Positions 1-8,087 of a stretch of 57,164 nucleotides of DNA are shown piece by piece. The position numbers and the translations under genes were made by a program. The stretch lies in assembly GCA_910578715.1 (NCBI GenBank), contig CAJTRL010000020.1, positions 1 through 57,164 on the forward strand, given 5' to 3'. Every line of letters starts with the position of its first letter. Positions within the stretch are counted from its first letter, which is position 1. The notes under the pieces were generated by a model. The model had not been told where the DNA came from. It saw only the letters and a program-made list of their open reading frames with translations, and did not search any database. Source of the DNA: an uncultured Lachnospiraceae bacterium. GTDB lineage: Bacteria > Bacillota > Clostridia > Lachnospirales > Lachnospiraceae.

Positions 1-2
1 AG

Positions 3-254
3 TATCATGTTCCTTATCCGAAGTTAAAGGTGCGGTATATGACTTCCCGGTGGGGATCTTGTCAGCCGAAAAGGGGTATTATAACATTAAACAGCCAGTT
101 GATAAAAGTACCAAGAAATTGCATTGAGTATGTTGTTTTACATGAGTTTGCGCACTATATATATCCTAATCACTCAAGGCAGTTTTGGGATTTTGTTTCC
201 ATGATGATGCCGGATTGGAAAGAACGTAAAAAAGAGTTGGAGAAAAGTGTATGA
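3..254 (+). CDS. YgjP/SprT-like zinc metallopeptidase, C-terminal part (cut by window edge)
   Basis: The frame is open to the first bases of the window, so this is the C-terminal end of a longer gene. It carries the SRWGSC motif followed about 25 residues later by HEFAH, an HExxH zinc site. Together these are typical of the YgjP-like M48/DUF45 peptidase family, whose members are usually about 230 residues. About 83 residues are visible. In the family the two His and a downstream acidic or His residue bind zinc, and the NHSRQFW segment here fits the usual downstream H. The physiological role is not established. The next gene downstream is a broken acetyltransferase on the other strand, so this is the edge of a disturbed region. 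Confidence 0.75.
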   Translation, partial: YHVPYPKLKVRYMTSRWGSCQPKRGIITLNSQLIKVPRNCIEYVVLHEFAHYIYPNHSRQFWDFVSMMMPDWKERKKELEKSV

Positions 255-269
255 AATTGGTAAATGGCA

Positions 270-399
270 CACTAGTCCGATAAAAAAGGTGCGTTGCCTT
301 TACAGATTTCTCCCATACGATGATTAACTGTTCTGACAGTGATGGCGTTATCTCGGCAATTTCTAAAATCTTCATTTGTTCCTCCGTAAATTCTGGCAT
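270..399 (-). pseudogene. N-terminal remnant of a GNAT acetyltransferase
   Basis: On the minus strand a start codon at 399 opens a frame of about 40 residues. The segment VWEKSVKATHLF matches the conserved beginning of many GNAT N-acetyltransferases, which usually read VWExSVRATHxFL. The frame then runs into a six-T homopolymer. One more T would restore the expected LFLSD sequence, but even that frame meets a stop immediately. No acetyl-CoA-binding motif follows. I read this as a decayed gene of which only the first quarter is left. The identification rests on one motif, so it is moderate. Confidence 0.45.
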
Positions 400-551
400 G
401 ATTTTCTATTTTTCCAGTATACTACAATTTCAGGAGCGTAGAAATAGCAGATTTTTCGGAACAAATGGGGCCGTATCGACGGGACTTGCATGTGCGGTTG
501 TTTTGCCCGCTTTTTCGCAACTAATATTCGCTTTTTAGCGCCTGGTAAGTT

Positions 552-581
552 CTGTATCTTCTTTATCATATGCCTTATAAT
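552..581 (+). promoter_or_regulatory. Candidate promoter for the XRE gene at 624
   Basis: A consensus -10 box TATAAT lies at 576-581, about 40 bases before the start codon. The -35 (CTGTAT at 552-557, 18-base spacer) is weak. Confidence 0.4.
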
Positions 582-623
582 GGTAAAAAGCGTATTAACG
601 TGAGAATGGCAAGGGGGTATTTT

Positions 624-1100
624 ATGAATACGAATATCATATCAAAATACTTACAATTTCTGCGTAAAAGCCACAACTATACCCAGGAGGATTTGGCAAG
701 AAGGCTGGACATATCGAGACAGGCGGTTTCTAAATGGGAAACGGGAACAGCGGTTCCGGATTTGGATGTTTTGCTGAAAATTTCCAAATTATATGGTGTT
801 ACAATAAATGATATATTAGAACCCGGAATAATGCCACAGCGGATAACAGATTTTGAGGAGATTACGACAATCGCCGAAAAGGAATTGAAGGAAGCATTGC
901 AGCCGTTTGACGCAGTTTCCCTCGTGATTGCTTTAATGGGGGCATCTCCCGAAACAAACAGGCTTTGTGAAAGGATATTTCCGGAGATAGACTTCGAGGG
1001 GATAAGAAATCGTATCGGCCGGACTAAAATCGAAACCGTTGAGGATATGCAGAAGCAGATTGTTTCTATGATAAATTTACATGCGCCTGGCCAGGATTGA
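624..1100 (+). CDS. XRE-family transcriptional regulator
   Basis: The 158-residue protein has an N-terminal helix-turn-helix of the Cro/C1 type (residues about 6-62) with the hallmark SRQAVSKWETG segment, so it should bind DNA as a dimer. The rest (about 70-155) is helical and not typical of phage repressors. The stretch LVIALMGASPETN resembles FliG-like C-terminal helices found after HTH domains in Clostridia, but I treat that as inference. The start at 624 is preferred over the in-frame ATG at 570 because an AAGGGGG ribosome site sits just before it and the HTH begins directly after. It stands alone with its own -10 box, 190 bases before a MATE exporter which it might control. Confidence 0.8.
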   Translation: MNTNIISKYLQFLRKSHNYTQEDLARRLDISRQAVSKWETGTAVPDLDVLLKISKLYGVTINDILEPGIMPQRITDFEEITTIAEKELKEALQPFDAVSLVIALMGASPETNRLCERIFPEIDFEGIRNRIGRTKIETVEDMQKQIVSMINLHAPGQD

Positions 1101-1166
1101 CAGTAATAACCATGCTTTTCATTCAGCCCCTTTTCCCAGTCTTTTCCCGGCCTGCAAATTTGTGTC

Positions 1167-1194
1167 TTGCATTTATATCAGAATGCGGTATAAT
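1167..1194 (+). promoter_or_regulatory. Sigma-A-type promoter for the MATE gene at 1292
   Basis: TTGCAT at 1167-1172 and TATAAT at 1189-1194 are separated by 16 bases. Transcription should start near 1201, giving a leader of about 90 bases before the exporter. Confidence 0.6.
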
Positions 1195-1291
1195 AGTAAA
1201 ACTACGGTCAAAATATCTGCCGGGTCAGACGGGGGATATTGCCGGACGGAATCTGTCGGGCAGATAAGGACGGGAAGGAAAAGGTGCGGAA

Positions 1292-2689
1292 ATGTTCGGT
1301 AAGGCAAAAAAGAAATTTATCGGTGACAGGGCTTTTTATAAGATGGTGCTGGCTGTGGCCGTGCCGATTATGATTCAGAACGGCATCACTAACTTTGTGG
1401 GACTGCTCGACAATATCATGGTCGGCCAGGTGGGCACGGAGCAGATGTCGGGCGTTGCCATTGTCAATCAGCTGATGATGGTTTATTATCTGTGCGTGTT
1501 CGGTGGACTGGCGGGCGCCGGAATCTTCACGGCTCAGTATTTCGGGCAGAAGGATGACGAGGGAATCCGGCAGACTTTCCGGTATAAATTCTGGATGGCG
1601 CTCATTCTGACGACGGGGGCTATACTGCTGTTTCTTTCTTCTGGAGAAAATCTGATTCAGATGTATCTGAACGGAAGCAGCGATGGCGGAGACCTGGCGG
1701 CCGCGCTTTATCATGGGAAAAATTATATGCTGGTGATGCTGCTTGGCCTTCCGGCTTTTATGATGGTGCAGATTTATGTCAGCACGCTGCGCGAGTGCGG
1801 GGAAACGGTGGTGCCGATGAAAGCGGGCATTGCCGCGGTTTTGGTGAATCTCTGTCTGAATTATCTGCTGATATACGGAAAAATGGGATTGCCCGCTTTA
1901 GGCGTTGTGGGCGCCGCAATTGCGACGGTGATTTCAAGATATGTGGAAGCGTCAATCGTCATCGTGTGGACGCACAGGCATAAGGAAAAGAATCCTTACA
2001 TAGAAGGCGTATATGCGACGCTGAAAGTGCCGGGACATCTTGCCGGAAAGTTTTTTATCAAAGGCGCGCCGCTGCTTATCAATGAAACGATGTGGTCCGC
2101 GGGGATGGCAATGCTGACCCAGTGCTATTCCGTGAGGGGATTAAGTGTCATTGCAGGGCTGAATATCGCCAATACCATCAATAATGTATTTAATGTCGTA
2201 TTCATCGCAATGGGCGATGCGGTCGCAATCATCATCGGTCAGCTTCTCGGTGCGGGCAAAATGGAGGAAGCGCGCGACACGGATAATAAAATCATCGCTT
2301 TTTCGGTATGCTGCTGTATCGGGGTGGCGGCTCTGATGGTCTGCATCGCGCCGCTGTTTCCGCAAATCTATAATACGAGCGATGAGGTGAAGGCGGTGGC
2401 GGTACAGTTCATCATCGCACAGGCCATTTTCATGCCGCAGGCGGCTTTTATGCACGCCACATATTTCACGCTGCGTTCGGGTGGAAAAACAATTATTACC
2501 TTTTTATTCGACAGTGTTTTTGTCTGGTGCGTCAGCGTTCCGGTCGCGTACTGCCTGAGCCGCTTTACGGGAATGCCTGTCATTCTGATTTTTGCAATGG
2601 TACAGATAGCGGACTGGATTAAATGTATCATCGGTTTTGTTCTGGTGAAAAAGGGCGTATGGCTGCAGAATATTGTGGCAAGGGGATAA
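1292..2689 (+). CDS. MATE-family multidrug/cation efflux transporter
   Basis: The 465-residue protein is almost entirely hydrophobic, with about twelve predicted membrane helices, the usual length and topology of MATE (NorM/DinF-like) exporters. The first helix carries the typical VPIMIQNGITNFVGLLDN segment, followed by the MVGQVGTEQMSGVA loop. The family exports cationic drugs or metabolites in exchange for Na+ or H+; the substrate cannot be read from sequence. The start is supported by GGAAGGAAAAGG upstream. It is the first of three full-length MATE genes in this window. A dyad that could end the transcript follows within 15 bases. Confidence 0.92.
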   Translation: MFGKAKKKFIGDRAFYKMVLAVAVPIMIQNGITNFVGLLDNIMVGQVGTEQMSGVAIVNQLMMVYYLCVFGGLAGAGIFTAQYFGQKDDEGIRQTFRYKFWMALILTTGAILLFLSSGENLIQMYLNGSSDGGDLAAALYHGKNYMLVMLLGLPAFMMVQIYVSTLRECGETVVPMKAGIAAVLVNLCLNYLLIYGKMGLPALGVVGAAIATVISRYVEASIVIVWTHRHKEKNPYIEGVYATLKVPGHLAGKFFIKGAPLLINETMWSAGMAMLTQCYSVRGLSVIAGLNIANTINNVFNVVFIAMGDAVAIIIGQLLGAGKMEEARDTDNKIIAFSVCCCIGVAALMVCIAPLFPQIYNTSDEVKAVAVQFIIAQAIFMPQAAFMHATYFTLRSGGKTIITFLFDSVFVWCVSVPVAYCLSRFTGMPVILIFAMVQIADWIKCIIGFVLVKKGVWLQNIVARG

Positions 2690-2698
2690 AGACAGGAA

Positions 2699-2726
2699 AA
2701 GGCGCCAAAAGGCGCCTTACTTGTTT
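2699..2726 (+). terminator. Intrinsic terminator between convergent genes
   Basis: A perfect GGCGCC-AAAA-GGCGCC hairpin (2701-2716), flanked by A and T residues, lies between the MATE gene and the convergent XRE gene. The T tract is short and interrupted, so it may work weakly in both directions. Confidence 0.55.
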
Positions 2727-2732
2727 AACGCT

Positions 2733-3209
2733 TTATCGGGAATCCGCTTTCATGCGAAGACAGACGATTATCGAGACAGCCGTAGCGATGCAAAACAGGA
2801 TGATGTGCAGCGTGAAGCCGGGAAAAAGCCGCCATAAAAAATCAATCTCCCAGACGAGTGACCTAATTAGAATCAGAAGGGCGAATGCAATCAGGTAGAC
2901 TGCAGCACAGCTAAGAAGTGCTTTTTTCTTCCGTTCCTTTGTCTGTATTTCTTTTTCCAGCGTTTTCTGCTGATTTTCCAGCATCTGCGTTTTGGCCGAC
3001 AGAAGGTCGATTTCGGACGGTTTGAGCAGATAATCCGTCGAGACATTGAAAATGTCGCATAACGCCACGATTTTGTCCAGTTCCGGTACGGACTGTCCGC
3101 TTTCCCATTTGGAAACGGACTGCCTCGAAACGCCTGTTTTTTCCGCCAGCTGTTCCTGGGTCAGGTCGTTTGCCTTTCGAAGATTCAATAATTTTTCCGA
3201 TAAATCCAT
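2733..3209 (-). CDS. XRE-family regulator with C-terminal membrane helices
   Basis: The 158-residue protein begins with a Cro/C1 helix-turn-helix (residues about 3-60, with SRQSVSKWESGQSVPELD). A charged helix that may form a coiled coil follows (about 68-97), then two hydrophobic segments (about 98-117 and 128-150). Membrane-tethered HTH regulators of this layout are common in Firmicutes, but their signals are mostly unknown. The ATG at 3209 is preferred to upstream in-frame starts because AGGAGG sits seven bases before it and the HTH starts directly. It is convergent with the MATE gene. The tail helices suggest it senses an envelope cue (inference). Confidence 0.85.
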   Translation of the reverse strand: MDLSEKLLNLRKANDLTQEQLAEKTGVSRQSVSKWESGQSVPELDKIVALCDIFNVSTDYLLKPSEIDLLSAKTQMLENQQKTLEKEIQTKERKKKALLSCAAVYLIAFALLILIRSLVWEIDFLWRLFPGFTLHIILFCIATAVSIIVCLRMKADSR

Positions 3210-3400
3210 TTTGAGTTCCTCCTTTTGATGCCGGAATATCTTTACCATGAATAGCCAGGAAGATTCCGGTTTGTTTTTACAAGGATATTTTAACAAGGCA
3301 TCGGGTTGCATAACACCAATCCGAGCGGGAATCTGCGCAGCCAGTGGGTGCAGATTCAATAGAAAGCGGGCGGTTACGCGATGTGGAAAGATGTTTCCGC

Positions 3401-3448
3401 GGCGTCATGAGGTCGGATTTTGCCAATGGCGTCATAAGGCCAGATTTT
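3401..3448. repeat. Imperfect 27-bp direct duplication at the 3' end of the epimerase gene
   Basis: GGCGTCATGAGG at 3401 and GGCGTCATAAGG at 3428 begin two 21-base copies that are nearly identical. The second copy includes the stop codon and last codons of the minus-strand epimerase gene. It looks like a small tandem duplication of a gene end. Confidence 0.6.
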
Positions 3449-4346
3449 TATCAATATAATCCATAAAAGGCTTTTTTCTCACTTTGTCGGCATTGGCAAG
3501 ATACCGTTGGAAAGATTCCCGCAATCCCTCTTCCAGTGGTTTTGTTTCGGGCAGCAGGCGTTCCTGTTTTCGGACGTCGAGACGGTATTCATAGTTGTAA
3601 AAACTGAAATAATTCCGCTGTTCGATATCCGGGCTGACATGAACGAAGGAGGCAGTTTTTCCTGCGATTTCATAGCATAGCGTGACCCAGTCCCGAACGG
3701 AAACGGTCTTGCGGTTTCCCACATTGAAAAGACGTTCCTCCGGCCTTTTTTCCAGAAACGCGTCCATGAAAAGGCATAAATCATGCACATGAAAGAACTG
3801 CAGCTCCATCCCGCCGTCTCCCGGCAGATAGAAAGCTCTGTTGTTCAGGGCGCACTCAAAAACAAAGGCTTCCCGATAGAGATTATTCATCGGTCCGTAC
3901 AGGTAGGGCGGGCGGAGAATACAGGCATCCTGAAAACGCGCGATAAGGGCTTTTTCCGCCGCTATTTTATCCGTTCCGTATTTTCCCCAGAAGCTGTTTG
4001 GGCCTGTCGGCGTCTCTTCGGTAAAAGGCTGCCCGGCGGTTTCCGGGTAAACCGCGCTGGAGCTCAACAGGATATAATCGTCGTAATCGCCGAGGGCGTC
4101 GAGCAAGTCATTGACATCCGCCGCGGTATAAGCGGTCATGTCGAAAACGACGTCGAAATGAAGGGGGCGCAGTCTGTCTCCAAGAGCATGCCGGTCAGCC
4201 TGAATGAGTCTGACGCCATTGGATTGTATGCCGTGATTGCGGTTCAGTACATAAACCGTGTATCCTTTTTGCACATAATATTCTGCGACGTATCGGCTCA
4301 CAAAAACCGTGCCGCCCGTGATGAGAATCTTTTTTTCCTTTTTCAT
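3432..4346 (-). CDS. NAD(P)-dependent sugar epimerase/dehydratase-like protein
   Basis: The 304-residue protein is an extended short-chain dehydrogenase. It has an N-terminal Rossmann motif (ILITGGTVFVSRYVAEYY, where the usual third Gly is replaced), a Ser-rich strand LLSSSAVYPE and a YGTDK segment that fits the catalytic YxxxK. These features are typical of NAD-dependent epimerase/dehydratase proteins acting on nucleotide sugars. The altered glycine pattern (TGGTVFVS, not TGxxGxxG) is common in the subgroup related to plant chloroplast RNA-binding proteins, so the reaction is uncertain. It lies 20 bases after the membrane acyltransferase on the same strand, so the two probably form an operon for a surface glycan modification (inference). 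Confidence 0.8.
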   Translation of the reverse strand: MKKEKKILITGGTVFVSRYVAEYYVQKGYTVYVLNRNHGIQSNGVRLIQADRHALGDRLRPLHFDVVFDMTAYTAADVNDLLDALGDYDDYILLSSSAVYPETAGQPFTEETPTGPNSFWGKYGTDKIAAEKALIARFQDACILRPPYLYGPMNNLYREAFVFECALNNRAFYLPGDGGMELQFFHVHDLCLFMDAFLEKRPEERLFNVGNRKTVSVRDWVTLCYEIAGKTASFVHVSPDIEQRNYFSFYNYEYRLDVRKQERLLPETKPLEEGLRESFQRYLANADKVRKKPFMDYIDKNLAL

Positions 4347-4366
4347 GTAAAAATCATGCCTTTCTC

Positions 4367-5650
4367 TTATTTCTGCAGGCGCCGGGGCAAAGGACCGTCT
4401 GAGGACGCGTCCGTCGTTTGTGCCGGGCGCAGCCTGTTCTGTATGGACTCTGCCAGATACCGCAGTAACAGCGGTACCAGAACGCCGGCCGCCAGATAGA
4501 CCATTTTAAAATGCTCTACACCCTTTACAAGGTATATGTAGTCAATGCTGGTATGGTATTGTTCAAAATCGAAATCAGCGCAGAAGCCCGAATGGGCGGC
4601 GATGCCCGCGAGAATCATCTTAATGAGCATGAAGACCATCACATGGTGCATCATAACCGTAAAAGTATTGCGTCCCAGATATTGCACCGGGCGGCTTTCT
4701 CCGGCGGCGGGCGTCAGCAGCCGGGCGATGCGGAGCCAGAAAACAATACCTGACACGATTGTCACATATGGAATGACAGGACCATTGGCAAAGCTGGTGC
4801 ACCAGACGGCGCTGAAACTCAATCCGTTACAGCATAAGTGAAGAAGTGTCTGGAAAGCCAGCAAAATCGCAAAATAAGCAAAATTGCCGAGAGTGTCATG
4901 TTTTTCCAGTTTTTTCCGATAAAACTGTCCCATTTGAAAACAGGGAAAAAGAAACAGGATTCTGCCGGGCATTTTATAATTGCCCCAGACCCGTCCTTCG
5001 ATGGCGAAAGATACGACCATCATACCGACAAAAAGGCCGGCGGCCAGGTACAGCCATTCCAGAAAGCGGTCAGCCTTTTGGGCAGAAGCCTCTTCGGAAA
5101 AACTTTCGCTGGAGGCGTGCTTCCTGTTCAGGGCGCTGATAAATTTCGACAGCGGTCTGGATAAAAGTCGTCTGGCGATTAGCCGCATGAGAAGATTCAT
5201 CATTTCAATGAAGAATAGGACCGGGACAAACCAGGCCGCATACTGGTAAAGGAACTGATAGCCGTGCAGAAACGGCGTCACAAAAAGGGTGCGGAAGCTG
5301 ATTTCTTCTCCCATTGTAAAACCGCGTGTATGCAGAAACTGGGCGACGAGGCCGTAAAACAGGTTCCAGGCAAGATAGGGCAGGATAAGCCGCCTGCACT
5401 TCTTGCACACATAGGCGAGCGGATGCTCTTCTTCCGCGTCTTTATAAAAATAGCCGGAAATAAAAAGAAACAGCGGCACATGAAAAGAATAGTAAGGAAA
5501 TAAGCCGCCTACGGCCATGATATCATAGCCGAGATGTCCGGCAACGACCATAATCATTGTAAGGCCGGACAGGATGCCGAAAGTTTTATTGTATGCAGAA
5601 CCGAAAGTTTTGTCGTATGCAGATTGTCGTATAGTAGTGTTATTCTTCAT
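4367..5650 (-). CDS. Acyltransferase-3-family membrane protein
   Basis: The 427-residue protein has about ten membrane segments. The N-terminal half shows the family signature of acyltransferase 3 enzymes: VAGHLGYD in the first helix with the conserved His, and FHVPLFLFISGYFYK in the second. These integral membrane enzymes usually O-acetylate surface polysaccharides or peptidoglycan. The N-terminus is unusual: residues 11-25 contain a near-perfect duplication (AYDKTFG / AYNKTFG) due to a 24-bp tandem repeat in the DNA. The downstream epimerase is on the same strand 20 bases away. The substrate cannot be inferred. Confidence 0.85.
   Translation of the reverse strand: MKNNTTIRQSAYDKTFGSAYNKTFGILSGLTMIMVVAGHLGYDIMAVGGLFPYYSFHVPLFLFISGYFYKDAEEEHPLAYVCKKCRRLILPYLAWNLFYGLVAQFLHTRGFTMGEEISFRTLFVTPFLHGYQFLYQYAAWFVPVLFFIEMMNLLMRLIARRLLSRPLSKFISALNRKHASSESFSEEASAQKADRFLEWLYLAAGLFVGMMVVSFAIEGRVWGNYKMPGRILFLFPCFQMGQFYRKKLEKHDTLGNFAYFAILLAFQTLLHLCCNGLSFSAVWCTSFANGPVIPYVTIVSGIVFWLRIARLLTPAAGESRPVQYLGRNTFTVMMHHVMVFMLIKMILAGIAAHSGFCADFDFEQYHTSIDYIYLVKGVEHFKMVYLAAGVLVPLLLRYLAESIQNRLRPAQTTDASSDGPLPRRLQK
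5577..5624. repeat. 24-bp tandem duplication in the acyltransferase N-terminus
   Basis: Two copies of a 24-base unit starting CCGAAAGTTTT (5577-5600 and 5601-5624) lie in frame and add eight residues to the cytoplasmic N-terminus of the acyltransferase. Confidence 0.75.
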
Positions 5651-5759
5651 TATTCGCCTGTTGACCGGATTTTTATCGTATGCTAGTATGTTTCAAATAT
5701 AGTATACTAAGAGTTAGCAGAAAAGGAAATTGTTTTTATCTGGAATCTTATATTTCAAT

Positions 5760-5819
5760 ATCAAAATGCGGAAAATCAAAATGCGGAAAATCAAAATGCG
5801 GAAAATCAAAATGCGGAAA
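5760..5819. repeat. Four perfect 15-bp tandem repeats
   Basis: ATCAAAATGCGGAAA occurs four times without change in the gap upstream of the divergent acyltransferase and GyrI-like genes. There is no convincing gene here. As a perfect array it is prone to change copy number and could vary promoter spacing for either neighbour. Confidence 0.85.
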
Positions 5820-5870
5820 GCCGAATTTAAAAACCTGACATAAGGTGTCATGATTTGTGTGGTATTCTTT

Positions 5871-5916
5871 GTAAAAAGCCCGGAAAAACAACTGCGAAAT
5901 GCTACTGGACCGGGCT
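5871..5916 (-). terminator. Possible minus-strand terminator
   Basis: AGCCCGG (5877-5883) pairs with CCGGGCT (5910-5916). On the minus strand the stem is followed by TTTTTAC. The loop is long (26 bases), so this is tentative. Confidence 0.3.
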
Positions 5917-5959
5917 GGTGTGTCATTTTTCAATTGCATACACCGGAATGGAGGAATCA

Positions 5960-6589
5960 ATGAAGCACGAGTGGAAGAAACATGAAAAAGCATTGTACGG
6001 AGTCGGGAAAACACCGTCGTTCGTATCGGTTCCGGCACAGAACTTCGTGATGATAAGCGGTCAGGGAAATCCCAACGATGCGGATTTTTCTAACCGGGTC
6101 GGGGTATTGTTTTCGCTGGCATATGCGATAAAAATGAATTATAAAACTGTGATGGCGGAAAGAGAGGAAAGCGGAGGCATTGACGATTATGCGGTATACC
6201 CGCTGGAGGGCGTCTGGAAATTAAAAAGGGACGGGAAGCTCATCAAGGAGGAACTGGAATATACCATTATGATACGCCAGCCGGATTTTATCACAGAAGA
6301 GATGGTGAAAGAAGCGGTTGAACGGGTAAAAGCGAAAAAGCGGGAGCCCTTGCTTGACGAGGTGCGGTTTTCCTCCATGCAGGACGGGAACTGTATTGAA
6401 ATCCTACATACAGGTACGTATGACAGTGAGCCGGATTCTTTTGAAAAGATGAACCGGTTTGCGGAGGAAAACGGCCTGGTGCGTATGGAAAACCGCCACA
6501 GAGAAATCTATCTGAGCAATGCGAAGCGGGTGGAACCGGATAAACTCAGAACCATATTGCGGTACCGGGTCCGGAGCGCTGCCCTGTGA
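5960..6589 (+). CDS. GyrI-like small-molecule-binding domain protein
   Basis: The 209-residue protein matches the GyrI-like effector-binding family. It starts with the KHEWKKHEKALYG leader and ends with the conserved HREIYLSNAKRVEPDKLRTILRYRV segment. The fold is the one used by AraC-type regulators (Rob, BmrR) to bind hydrophobic compounds, but no DNA-binding domain is present, so it may act as a stand-alone binding or hydrolytic protein. The start at 5960 is preferred over the longer frame because GGAGGAATCA precedes it. It is followed after 30 bases by the methyltransferase fusion, probably in one transcript, which hints at handling of a toxic small molecule (inference). Confidence 0.85.
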   Translation: MKHEWKKHEKALYGVGKTPSFVSVPAQNFVMISGQGNPNDADFSNRVGVLFSLAYAIKMNYKTVMAEREESGGIDDYAVYPLEGVWKLKRDGKLIKEELEYTIMIRQPDFITEEMVKEAVERVKAKKREPLLDEVRFSSMQDGNCIEILHTGTYDSEPDSFEKMNRFAEENGLVRMENRHREIYLSNAKRVEPDKLRTILRYRVRSAAL

Positions 6590-6619
6590 CTGGAAGGTTG
6601 GGAAAAGAGGAGAGAGCTG

Positions 6620-8035
6620 ATGGAATATACAAAAAAGCAGCTGAAAGAGCTGACGGGTGCAGAATACTACGGGATGTACGAACGGCTTAATGAATATATA
6701 CTGGATTCTTACAATGTGAATCAGCAATGGGACAAAGGCGGGAAAGACTGGGAAATCTGTCTGCGTTATGGCCGCAGCGGCAAAACGCTCTGTACCGTAT
6801 ATTTCCGACGGGGCCGGATTGGTGTAATGGTAATCTTCGGGAAAGAGGAGCGGAAAAAGTTTGAAGAAACGGAAAGCCGTTTTTCAGAAACGATACGGAA
6901 TATTTATTACGGCGCCAAAACATATCACGACGGGAAGTGGATGATGTTCGATGTGAACAACGCGGAGCTGCTTGATGAGATAAAAATGCTGCTGGAAATC
7001 AAGAAGTCTCCCAACAGAATTCTGACCATGTGCGGTTACTGCTGTGATATGTGCAAAGCGTTTGTCGGAAATACCAGGAAAAAGGATGAACGGGAGATTC
7101 TGGCCGGTTATTGGAAGCGGTATTATGGTTTGAATATCCCAGTCGAAAACATGAACTGTGACGGATGCCGATGCAAAAAAGCAGACGCCCACAGGGTCGA
7201 TGATGCCTGTCCCGTCCGCGCCTGTGTACAGGACAGAAAATTAACGGATTGTTCCGAATGTACGGATTATCCCTGTGAGATTTTCCTGTCGAGAAAAGGG
7301 CTGAGCCATGCAGAGGCAGACGGAATCGAAGAACTGGATATTCCAAGCTACTATGAATATCTGGGGGCGTATGATAATCAGTCAAGGCTGGACAGGCTGA
7401 AAGAGATTGATAAAAAAATCCCTTTTTGGGAAAAAGCCTACCGGAATAAGGATATTAACGCGTTTTCTTCCGAACCGAATGGGACGTTGAAAGAATTTGA
7501 ATATCTGCTGGACAGACAGGCCAAAATTCTGGAAGCAGGGTGTGGAGAAGGACAGAACGCGTTTTATCTGGCCAGACAGGGATATAGTCATGTCGATGCT
7601 TTTGATATTTCGGAGCACGGAATCGCTAAACTGCGGCAAAAATGCGAAGCGGAAAAAGTTCAGCTGAACGCCTTTACCGCCGATTTGACAACCTATCAGT
7701 TTGAACAGTCTTATAATATGGTTCTGTGCTTTGGCACGCTGCATTTCGTGCCAAGAGAGGACTGGAGAGCATTTATCAATAGAGCGAAAGCTCATACCGA
7801 GGCGGGCGGCGTCCATATCATGCAGATATTTACCGATACCGTTCCGGCTTCGGCGGATATTGCGCCGTTTGCGGTCGGGCTTGCGAAAGACGGGGAGATA
7901 GCCGAACTGTATGCCGACTGGGAAATACTGCAGTTTAAGTCTTATACATTTGAGGATGAGCATCCCGGCGTCCCCAGACATTTGCACGCATCGAATAAAA
8001 TCGTTGCGAGGAAAAGGGTGTTTTTAGAACAATAA
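6620..8035 (+). CDS. Three-domain fusion: DUF3788 - Cys-rich DUF3795 - class I SAM methyltransferase
   Basis: The 471-residue protein joins three units that normally occur separately. Residues 1-132 resemble DUF3788 (YGRSGKTLCTVYFR and GVMVIFGKEE). Residues 136-222 resemble the Cys-rich DUF3795 family, with Cys at 138, 141, 142, 145, 180, 183, 185, 197, 202, 211, 214 and 219, which could bind metal. Residues 300-471 are a class I methyltransferase with motif I ILEAGCGEGQNAFYLA and a TehB-like FGTLHFVPREDW loop. The frame is continuous with no internal start or stop, and GGAGAGAGCTG precedes the ATG. It probably shares a transcript with the GyrI-like gene. Function is unknown; detoxifying methylation of a metal or thiol compound is one possibility (inference). 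Confidence 0.8.
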   Translation: MEYTKKQLKELTGAEYYGMYERLNEYILDSYNVNQQWDKGGKDWEICLRYGRSGKTLCTVYFRRGRIGVMVIFGKEERKKFEETESRFSETIRNIYYGAKTYHDGKWMMFDVNNAELLDEIKMLLEIKKSPNRILTMCGYCCDMCKAFVGNTRKKDEREILAGYWKRYYGLNIPVENMNCDGCRCKKADAHRVDDACPVRACVQDRKLTDCSECTDYPCEIFLSRKGLSHAEADGIEELDIPSYYEYLGAYDNQSRLDRLKEIDKKIPFWEKAYRNKDINAFSSEPNGTLKEFEYLLDRQAKILEAGCGEGQNAFYLARQGYSHVDAFDISEHGIAKLRQKCEAEKVQLNAFTADLTTYQFEQSYNMVLCFGTLHFVPREDWRAFINRAKAHTEAGGVHIMQIFTDTVPASADIAPFAVGLAKDGEIAELYADWEILQFKSYTFEDEHPGVPRHLHASNKIVARKRVFLEQ

Positions 8036-8052
8036 GTGACATTTTTCCCCTA

Positions 8053-8081
8053 TTGACGAAACACTTTTTATCCGCTATGAT
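8053..8081 (+). promoter_or_regulatory. Near-consensus promoter without a clear gene
   Basis: TTGACG (8053-8058) and TATGAT (8076-8081) are spaced by 17 bases. Directly after it lies a dyad, GAATCCGC (8091-8098) with GCGGATTC (8112-8119), that may be an operator or the first hairpin of a transcript. Confidence 0.6.
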
Positions 8082-8087
8082 AAGTGA

